A stretch of DNA of 48,890 nt from assembly GCA_002401885.1 (NCBI GenBank), contig NVUL01000015.1:1-48890 (forward strand). The letters are read 5' to 3'. Each line of letters opens with the position of its first letter. Position 1 is the first letter of the stretch. The translations under genes and the position numbers were made by a program. Of this stretch, positions 43,500 to 48,890 are shown in pieces. The notes beneath the pieces were generated by a model. The model had not been told where the DNA came from. It did not search any database and saw only the letters and a program-made list of their open reading frames with translations. Source of the stretch: SAR86 cluster bacterium. Lineage in GTDB: Bacteria > Pseudomonadota > Gammaproteobacteria > Pseudomonadales > Pseudohongiellaceae.

Positions 43500-44063
43500 A
43501 TGACTCACTCATTCGCAGACACAATGTTTACCGAAAGCGTAAAGGCAGCCCAAAAAGCCTATGGCTCACAGGAGCATAATGAAAACCTCAGACAGAACTT
43601 CGGTCCCAATGATGAGCTGAGTGCAAGAGAAGCAGACTTCATCGCTAAGCGCGATTCATTCTATCTAGCGACAGTGAGTGAAACCGATTGGCCCTACGTT
43701 CAACACCGAGGTGGCCCGGCCGGTTTTCTTAAGGTGATCGGTCCAAAGCAATTGGCCTATGCCGACTTTCGCGGTAACACGCAGTTAGTGAGTGTCGGTA
43801 ATCTGACGAAGAACGATCGCTGCTCTATCATCTTGATGGACTATGCGAATCGGCGCCGTCTAAAGCTTATCGGCCATATACGCGTTGAAGAGGCTTCCAT
43901 GATAAATAAGCAGCTTCTAGATAAAATAGATCTGCCAGACTATGGAGCTGTTGTAGAGAGAGTATTCCTGATCGATCTGGTGGCGTTCGACTGGAACTGC
44001 CCGCAACATATAACGAAACGTTATACGGAAGCAGAAATAGCAGTATTGGCTACTAGGGACTGA
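43500..44063 (+). CDS. pyridoxamine 5'-phosphate oxidase-family (FMN-binding split barrel) protein
   Basis: The ATG at 43500 is chosen because the longer frame from 43353 starts inside the hydrolase gene and runs through its terminator. The 187-aa product has a PPOX-like split barrel: FIAKRDSFYLATVSETDWPYVQHRGGPAGFLKV, then LAYADFRGNTQLVSVGNL and LIDLVAFDWNCPQHI at the C-terminus. WNCPQHI marks the group of PPOX proteins sometimes found with flavin-dependent reductases. It probably binds FMN or F420. It lies 77 bp after the hydrolase stop, so it is only loosely linked to the sigma-54 cluster. Confidence 0.85.
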   Translation: MTHSFADTMFTESVKAAQKAYGSQEHNENLRQNFGPNDELSAREADFIAKRDSFYLATVSETDWPYVQHRGGPAGFLKVIGPKQLAYADFRGNTQLVSVGNLTKNDRCSIILMDYANRRRLKLIGHIRVEEASMINKQLLDKIDLPDYGAVVERVFLIDLVAFDWNCPQHITKRYTEAEIAVLATRD

Positions 44064-44121
44064 GGGGATTAGGCAGGGTCGCTCGATAAAAATAGATTCT
44101 TTGTCCTCCCTCTATTTTCGC

Positions 44122-45126
44122 TTATTCGGATTCTTGCCTCCTAGCCCCAGCCAATATGCTGGGCATTGAGTAGTTTCCTTCATGGCAGGCGTATTCATAG
44201 ATATTTTCACCCGGCGGTCTTCTTGCGATATTTTTCTCTACTACAACTGGCTCGGTAAGCATCTCCGGATCGGTGAGGGTAAGGCTGTAATAGATCTCAT
44301 TTTCTGAGCTCATTCTGAAGCGCTCGGTGGTAGCTAATTGATCCGACATGCGGAATGCGAACCAAGATTGTTCGGGTCTAAAACTTGTAGTTTCCACTAC
44401 GAGTGTGTCTCCATCCCAATGCCCATGGGAATTACCCATCCACTGCGGGAAGGGTTTGCTGGCTTGCTCACGATTGAGTGGGATGATGCGCACATCATGA
44501 TTCATCTCCGCCAAGATGATGAAGTAGTCTTCGGTTTGTATAATTTGCATATTGGCGTTATAGAACCATCCAATCATCGGCGCCGCTGGGCCTCCATTCG
44601 GCCCGACACAACGTTCACTCACCGGCCTGATTTCCGGCCCATCGAAAGCGCCATGTCCCTCTGATTGGAAGCGCTCAAAGAAATCTAAAGCCCCTGCGCG
44701 ATAAGGCCACCGTCCATTCTCCGGGCTAACGATTTGAGAAGTGCGATACTCGCCATCAATCTTCACCAGATCAATACGAGAGCTGGCAAATTCATGGTCT
44801 GCATCCTGAGAAATAGGAGCTCCAGCAACAGGAGCAGCTCGATTCGGGTCCTGGTTTGCTAACTTTGCATTATCCGCATCCACTAATGATTGCCGCACCG
44901 ACATCGCTTCTGCTTCGCTGTACACCTTCTTCTCACCCAGATTCGTTGGCCTACTAAAAGGCGTGCCCGAACCGTAGAACCACACTCCCTGTAGATTTGG
45001 TTGGCCGTACTCGGTTGGAGGCAGCGCCTGAGCCTCCGCAGCATGAGCGCGAGTTGCTGGTAATTGAATAACCATTACGAATGTTAGGCAGCAAAGTGAA
45101 ACTGACATGCATCTAGAACGGCACAT
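44122..45126 (-). CDS. secreted protein of unknown function, paralog A
   Basis: The 334-aa protein has a signal peptide (MCRSRCMSVSLCCLTFVMVI, cleaved near AHAAEA). Its landmarks are TEYGQPNLQGVWFYGSG, SERCVGPNGGPAAP, NANMQIIQTEDYFIILAEM, GHWDGDTLVVETTSF and YEYACHEGNYSM. The same landmarks occur in the gene at 47170-48192. The family is common in environmental gammaproteobacteria in my recollection, but I can assign no function. Two conserved cysteines (SERC and ACHEG) may form a disulfide or bind a metal. GAGGGG precedes the start. It lies 13 bp after the GGT gene, so the two form an operon. Confidence 0.8.
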   Translation of the reverse strand: MCRSRCMSVSLCCLTFVMVIQLPATRAHAAEAQALPPTEYGQPNLQGVWFYGSGTPFSRPTNLGEKKVYSEAEAMSVRQSLVDADNAKLANQDPNRAAPVAGAPISQDADHEFASSRIDLVKIDGEYRTSQIVSPENGRWPYRAGALDFFERFQSEGHGAFDGPEIRPVSERCVGPNGGPAAPMIGWFYNANMQIIQTEDYFIILAEMNHDVRIIPLNREQASKPFPQWMGNSHGHWDGDTLVVETTSFRPEQSWFAFRMSDQLATTERFRMSSENEIYYSLTLTDPEMLTEPVVVEKNIARRPPGENIYEYACHEGNYSMPSILAGARRQESE

Positions 45127-45139
45127 TATTTTCCCCTCA

Positions 45140-46930
45140 CTAATAGGCTAGTGAATAGGCCTCTCGTCGGGGATCGGCTGCTGCTGTGAGCACTTTAGTA
45201 TCTCGGTCATAGAAGATCATTTGTGCTCCACCGAATGTGGCGGTCCAGCCAGGAATTACTTGCAGGCTGTGCCCTAATGATTCGAGCTGCACAAGCACCT
45301 CGGGCTTAACGCGATCCTCGATGGCAACTGAAACACCACGCGATGATCGAAAGCGCGGCGCTTCGATAGCTTGCTGTGGTGTCATTCCAAATAGCAGCAT
45401 GTTGTGGGTGATCTGCAGCAACGACTGCGTCTGACTGTCGCCGCCGGGCGTACCCATGGTCAATGCGAACTCGCCATCCGGATACAGCGCCATGAGCGGT
45501 GAAAGGGTGTGATAGGGGCGTTTTCCTGGTGCCACTTCATTGGGGTGTCCACTATCGAGTGAGAATAAGGCACCTCGATTGTGTAACAAGATTCCCGTCT
45601 GACTTTCCAGTAGACCAGAACCGAACCCAGCAAAATTACTTTGAATCCAACTTACCGCGTTGCCCCACTGGTCTACCGCGGTCAGGTAGACAGTATCACC
45701 GGCATCGTCTCTGTCCTTATCAAAGTTGGTGAAATCTGGATTGCTGAATCCTGGCTCAACTGATTCTACCGCCTGATTGAAATTAACCAAACTGGAACGT
45801 TCACGCAGGTATTGTTCATCGAGTAACTCTGCAACAGGCACGTCGGCATGCTCAGGATCGGCAACCCACCTGTCGCGGTCGGCGAAGGCGAGTTTCTTCA
45901 GCTCAATCAAGGTGTGCAAATATTCGGTACTGTTATGCCCCATAGATTCGAGTGAGTGATGCTTCGACATTTCCATAAGCGCAAGCTGTGTCACGCCTTG
46001 GGTGTTGGGTGGCATAACGAGGAAGGTGTAATCGAGATATTCCCCTCGCAGTGGATCTACCCAAGTGGAGGTGTGGGTCGCAAAATCATTTGCACGCAGG
46101 TGGCCACCCTGCTCGGTAATAAAGGCAGCGAGCTGTTCTCCAATAGCAGCATTGTAGTAGCCAGCCTTGCCGTCACGTGCAACCGTTTCCAACGAGTCTG
46201 CCAGTTCTATATTAATTAGCAGCGAGCCAACCGCCGGCGGCGAACCCCCTGGTAGATAGAGATTTCGTCCAGCCTGGTTGAGAGATCCGCCTTGTTCTGC
46301 GAAATCCATTGCCAGCCGGGTCGATACAGGAAAGCCGTTTCTCGCGTAATTGACTGCAGGCTCTAGTAAGGACTGAAGGTCCATTGTGCCGTAGCGTGCA
46401 TGCGCATCCACCCAGCCGGCGACTGCACCGGGCACAGATACCGAAAGAGGCCCACTTCCAGGGATTCGCTGTACGCCTGCCGCCTGGAAAAATTCCGGCG
46501 TCGCAAGCTCACCAGCTCTACCACTTGCGTTAAGTGCCGTAATTTCTTTTGTTTCGCCGTCATAGAAAATACCGAAGGCGTCACCACCAATGCCATTCAT
46601 ATGTGGCCTGACTACCGCTAAGACTCCGGCCATGGCGATGATCGCATCGGTCGCATTACCTCCGTCATGTAAAACCCGCAGGCCAGCTTGAGTTGCTAAC
46701 GGATGATCCGAGGACACTGCGCCCTGCATACCTCTGACATCCGGCCGATTCTGAGGGGCGTAGCTAGTGGTGGTAAAAGTTGTAACAATTTCGGTGGCTT
46801 GCTGTTCGGGGGTGCATGACACGCCTAGTGCAATAATAGCGGTGAGAACAAGTTTGCATGGAGTCGAGCGCAGTAGGAAAGCTGTCTGATGAGCCGCAGA
46901 AGTGTTGACTAGAGTTATTGAACTAATCAT
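45140..46930 (-). CDS. gamma-glutamyltransferase-family lipoprotein
   Basis: The 596-aa protein has a lipobox LGVSC (Cys39), so it is likely anchored in the membrane. The GGT precursor is complete. The autoprocessing nucleophile is Thr413 in DTVYLTAVDQWGNAVSW, the substrate loop is SNFAGFGSGL, and the C-terminal PYHTLSPLMAL and MGTPGGDSQTQ motifs are present. TVYLTAVD is nearer to YwrD-like enzymes than to E. coli GGT (TTHYSVVD). It hydrolyses or transfers gamma-glutamyl groups, for example from glutathione. The start is at 46930; it is upstream of paralog A in an operon. Absence of a lid loop is not checked. Confidence 0.9.
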   Translation of the reverse strand: MISSITLVNTSAAHQTAFLLRSTPCKLVLTAIIALGVSCTPEQQATEIVTTFTTTSYAPQNRPDVRGMQGAVSSDHPLATQAGLRVLHDGGNATDAIIAMAGVLAVVRPHMNGIGGDAFGIFYDGETKEITALNASGRAGELATPEFFQAAGVQRIPGSGPLSVSVPGAVAGWVDAHARYGTMDLQSLLEPAVNYARNGFPVSTRLAMDFAEQGGSLNQAGRNLYLPGGSPPAVGSLLINIELADSLETVARDGKAGYYNAAIGEQLAAFITEQGGHLRANDFATHTSTWVDPLRGEYLDYTFLVMPPNTQGVTQLALMEMSKHHSLESMGHNSTEYLHTLIELKKLAFADRDRWVADPEHADVPVAELLDEQYLRERSSLVNFNQAVESVEPGFSNPDFTNFDKDRDDAGDTVYLTAVDQWGNAVSWIQSNFAGFGSGLLESQTGILLHNRGALFSLDSGHPNEVAPGKRPYHTLSPLMALYPDGEFALTMGTPGGDSQTQSLLQITHNMLLFGMTPQQAIEAPRFRSSRGVSVAIEDRVKPEVLVQLESLGHSLQVIPGWTATFGGAQMIFYDRDTKVLTAAADPRREAYSLAY

Positions 46931-47130
46931 ACAAATACCTTTGATAGCGTTTTACGACTGAGTATAAAGCGAATTGTTACAAAGGTCTGCTTTGACCGGC
47001 GGAGCTGCCAGTTGAACTCTCAGTCGAAAACAAACCCGTGGCTAGCAGCTAGGCTAAGCCCTATGCACGCAGTGTTTGGCGTGAGATCGACTATAAGTAA
47101 CTCTTTGCTTAAAGACCACTAAATTGGAGA

Positions 47131-47180
47131 AAAGGTCAGAGGGGAGCAAAGGGGTCAAAGTTCTTTGAATTACAGTCCCC
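47131..47180. repeat. REP-like palindromic element at the end of paralog B
   Basis: Read on the minus strand, GGGGACTGTAATTCAAAG, then AACTTTGACCCC follows, with an inner palindrome TCAAAG-TT-CTTTGA (47155-47168). A degenerate second GGTCAGAGGGG lies at 47134-47144. This resembles REP-type units seen in gammaproteobacteria, by recollection. The first bases supply the last codon and stop of paralog B. Confidence 0.5.
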
Positions 47181-48192
47181 GAAATAAATCCGCTACTCGA
47201 TCAGACACCTCACTAGCCTCTTTTCGGCGTGCGCCGCGTAGCATATTGGCCATGCCATAGTTTCCCTCGTGGCAGGCATACTCGTACAGCTGAGCCGCAA
47301 CTTTGGTTATGGGCAATATAGCGCTAAACTTATCAGTGAAGGTAGAGGGGTCGTCGATAGTGAACTCATAGTTGATGGTCCGCGGCCCGACACGCGTAAA
47401 TCGTTCTGTGAGTACTTTGTTTTTGGAAGTGCCGAAACCATCGAAGCTTTGCGTCAGGCCATTAAAATTTTGTGTTACCACAATCAGTGTATCGCCATCC
47501 CAATGACCACGTGAGTCCCCCGACCAGAGCCCCAGACTCTCATCGAGGGCCGGGCGCTTTTCGAGTTTAACAATGCGAGCGTCATGAACCATCTCGGTCA
47601 GGATCACCATATGATCTCTGTTCTGTATGATCTGCAAGTTGTTGTTATACACACTTGGTGATAGCGGTGGGCCAGCGTTAAAGCCGACTAGACAACGCTC
47701 CGAAAGGCCTCGATCTTCTGGGCCATCCCGGCCAATGCCGCCGATTACAAATCTCACCGGACGTTCACCAGCAGCCTCTATTTCTCCACCGGGTTGATTT
47801 TCTATGCCCTCTGCAAGCGGAGGAAGTCGACCATTCGGCGGAAAGACGATTAGCGATGTGCGCACGTTGCCTTCGCCTTGAACTTTTTCCATCCAGATGG
47901 TGTCATTGTAAAAAGCTTCAACGCCAGATGCTGACCTTGTGGGCGCATCTGCGGCGCCCAACCCAAAACGCGGAAGCTGTGCTAGGGCGATCTCATCATC
48001 GGTGAGAAATTGTCGCTCTCCGAATTCCTCGGGGCGTTGCATGGGGACATTGGATGAGAAATTCCAAACGCCCTGCAGGTCGGGTAGCCCCCACTCGGTG
48101 CGCGGAACTTTATAGTCTTCGGCAGCTAGGCCAGGTTGGGAAGCCTGCAGTGAAAACCACAATAGTAGTAACAGCGAACACTGTCTCTTCAT
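47170..48192 (-). CDS. secreted protein of unknown function, paralog B
   Basis: The 340-aa protein has a signal peptide (cleaved near PGLAAE) and is clearly related to the gene at 44122-45126. Shared landmarks are TEWGLPDLQGVWNFSSN, SERCLVGFNAGPP, NNNLQIIQNRDHMVILTEM, GHWDGDTLIVVTQNF and YEYACHEGNYGM. An extra C-terminal tail (ASEVSDRVADLFRGL) ends in a repeat element. It lies 239 bp from the GGT gene on the same strand. The function is unknown. GGAATAGCTG precedes the ATG. The paralogs flank the GGT gene, suggesting a common periplasmic role. Confidence 0.8.
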   Translation of the reverse strand: MKRQCSLLLLLWFSLQASQPGLAAEDYKVPRTEWGLPDLQGVWNFSSNVPMQRPEEFGERQFLTDDEIALAQLPRFGLGAADAPTRSASGVEAFYNDTIWMEKVQGEGNVRTSLIVFPPNGRLPPLAEGIENQPGGEIEAAGERPVRFVIGGIGRDGPEDRGLSERCLVGFNAGPPLSPSVYNNNLQIIQNRDHMVILTEMVHDARIVKLEKRPALDESLGLWSGDSRGHWDGDTLIVVTQNFNGLTQSFDGFGTSKNKVLTERFTRVGPRTINYEFTIDDPSTFTDKFSAILPITKVAAQLYEYACHEGNYGMANMLRGARRKEASEVSDRVADLFRGL

Positions 48193-48679
48193 CAGCTATT
48201 CCATGAATTCAATCGAACTGGCGTAATCAATAATGGCTTAATCAATACGGCAGTACAATTCTATTCCAGGCACAGAAGCTGGAAGCATGGATCAAAAATA
48301 ACGCTTCGCTCCTCTTTAGCACGCGCTAGCTTCGAGAAAGGGATAAAGAGGCTGTGAAAGGCGGTGAAACTATCTGAACTCAGCGCAGAGGGAATTGCTG
48401 TCTTCCAGCCAATTTGGCAGGGTTGGCTAAACACTGACCACTGCTTCAAATCCCCGTATCGTCAAGCGATAGCGTTTGATTTCTGCTATAGATAGTCGTA
48501 GTCTCAGATCGATTGTCCGGTCAAGATATTCTAAGATCAAGCACTCAAAGAACAGAAGCTTTAACTAAAAAGCTCGTGTCCGCAATGATGCTGTTGAATT
48601 CTACAGTTCTGAATTTCAGATCGATGCTAGTCTCGAGCACTCATTCTTCTCAGTACTCTCAGTCAGGGAGGTCAAGTTC
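48193..48679. other. 487-bp intergenic region between divergent genes
   Basis: No gene is supported here; a 62-codon minus-strand frame (48261-48449) has no binding site or recognisable protein. No hairpin or repeat stands out. Confidence 0.5.
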
Positions 48680-48890
48680 GTGAATCCTAAAGTTACCCGC
48701 CGACGCTTCATTAAGGGTGTAATTTTCTCTGCCACCGCCGCCACAACCGGTGCCGGGGTTTACCTCGCAAATGCCGCCAGCAGCAGATCATCGGGCGCTG
48801 TCGAGCGACTCGTTTCACTGTCGGTCAATGGCCGCACTCGCAGAGTCGATGTTTTACCCCAGGAAACCCTAGCGCACACATTGCGCTATC
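48680..48890 (+). CDS. Tat-exported [2Fe-2S] subunit of a molybdenum hydroxylase, N-terminal part
   Basis: The GTG at 48680 follows GGGAGG by eight bases. It gives a twin-arginine signal (VTRRRFIKGVIFSATAATTG) and then RLVSLSVNGRTRRVDVLP and QETLAHTLRY. The latter matches the N-terminal ferredoxin-like strand pair of XdhC/CoxS-type iron-sulfur subunits (usually ISLTVNGRxxxVDVxPDTPLLWVLR). The cysteine ligands lie beyond the window end, so the cluster cannot be verified. A Tat signal on this subunit is known from isoquinoline 1-oxidoreductase-like, periplasmic aldehyde oxidoreductases. The 3' end is truncated. Confidence 0.72.
   Translation, partial: MNPKVTRRRFIKGVIFSATAATTGAGVYLANAASSRSSGAVERLVSLSVNGRTRRVDVLPQETLAHTLRY

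Noticed and set aside
48261-48449. 62-aa minus-strand ORF in the last intergenic region
   Set aside because: No ribosome binding site, signal peptide or family pattern.

Overview
The window looks like a chromosomal segment of a Gram-negative gammaproteobacterium, probably a free-living aquatic or marine heterotroph. The evidence is a large TonB-dependent receptor, an OMPLA-type outer-membrane phospholipase, an AlgE-like porin, many Sec/Tat/lipoprotein exports and several PQQ enzymes. No rRNA, tRNA, CRISPR array, integrase or complete insertion sequence was seen. Taxonomy below class is not claimed. Most genes are intact and tightly packed, with short operons separated by hairpin terminators.

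Layout. 1-2.5 kb: the tail of a membrane protein, a tiny secreted ORF, a VTT/DedA-like membrane protein overlapping a PmtA-like phospholipid N-methyltransferase, and a 1-Cys peroxiredoxin. 2.5-7.8 kb: a PQQ lipoprotein dehydrogenase (-), two small or unknown genes, a Tat-exported DapA-like aldolase, an orphan PhoB-like regulator with a likely Pho box, and a small lipoprotein. 8-12.1 kb: a 997-aa TonB receptor facing a BKACE-type enzyme. 12.2-15.4 kb: a START-domain protein, nitrile hydratase alpha, beta and accessory genes, and a Tag-like glycosylase. 15.4-20.7 kb: an alpha/beta-hydrolase-OsmC fusion diverging from a Tat multicopper oxidase, PQQ dehydrogenase and cytochrome c. 20.8-23.1 kb: a collagen-like protein and a barrel-like protein. 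23.3-28.3 kb: a PDZ-containing ComP-like sensor kinase and its LuxR-type regulator, followed by OMPLA phospholipase and a PAP2 lipoprotein. 28.4-35.9 kb: a fatty acid hydroxylase/sterol desaturase-family protein, a cyclase-family hydrolase, an FMN-binding protein, TerB, a class III CoA-transferase, DUF2288 and SapC. 36-38.8 kb: an AlgE-like porin, a 59-aa two-helix protein and a membrane protein with a discoidin-like tail. 38.9-44.1 kb: a sigma-54 activator diverging from a five-gene cluster. 44.1-48.9 kb: two paralogous secreted proteins flanking a gamma-glutamyltransferase, and the start of a Tat-exported [2Fe-2S] subunit.

How genes work together. The most complete regulatory unit is the PAS-AAA+-Fis activator at 38.9-40.7 kb. 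Its intergenic region holds three palindromes and a textbook GG-N10-GC sigma-54 promoter. These face a 55-aa acidic protein, a DUF1348 protein, an exported isochorismatase-fold hydrolase and an exported alpha/beta hydrolase with an Asp nucleophile, with a PPOX-fold protein behind a terminator. I regard this as the best candidate for an undescribed inducible detoxification or catabolic system; its substrate is unknown. Second is the sensor kinase-regulator-phospholipase-PAP2 run, which reads as a regulated outer-membrane phospholipid turnover module with a 16-bp palindrome upstream. A periplasmic oxidation theme (two PQQ enzymes, cytochrome c, multicopper oxidase, [2Fe-2S] subunit) recurs through the window, but no PQQ biosynthesis genes are present.
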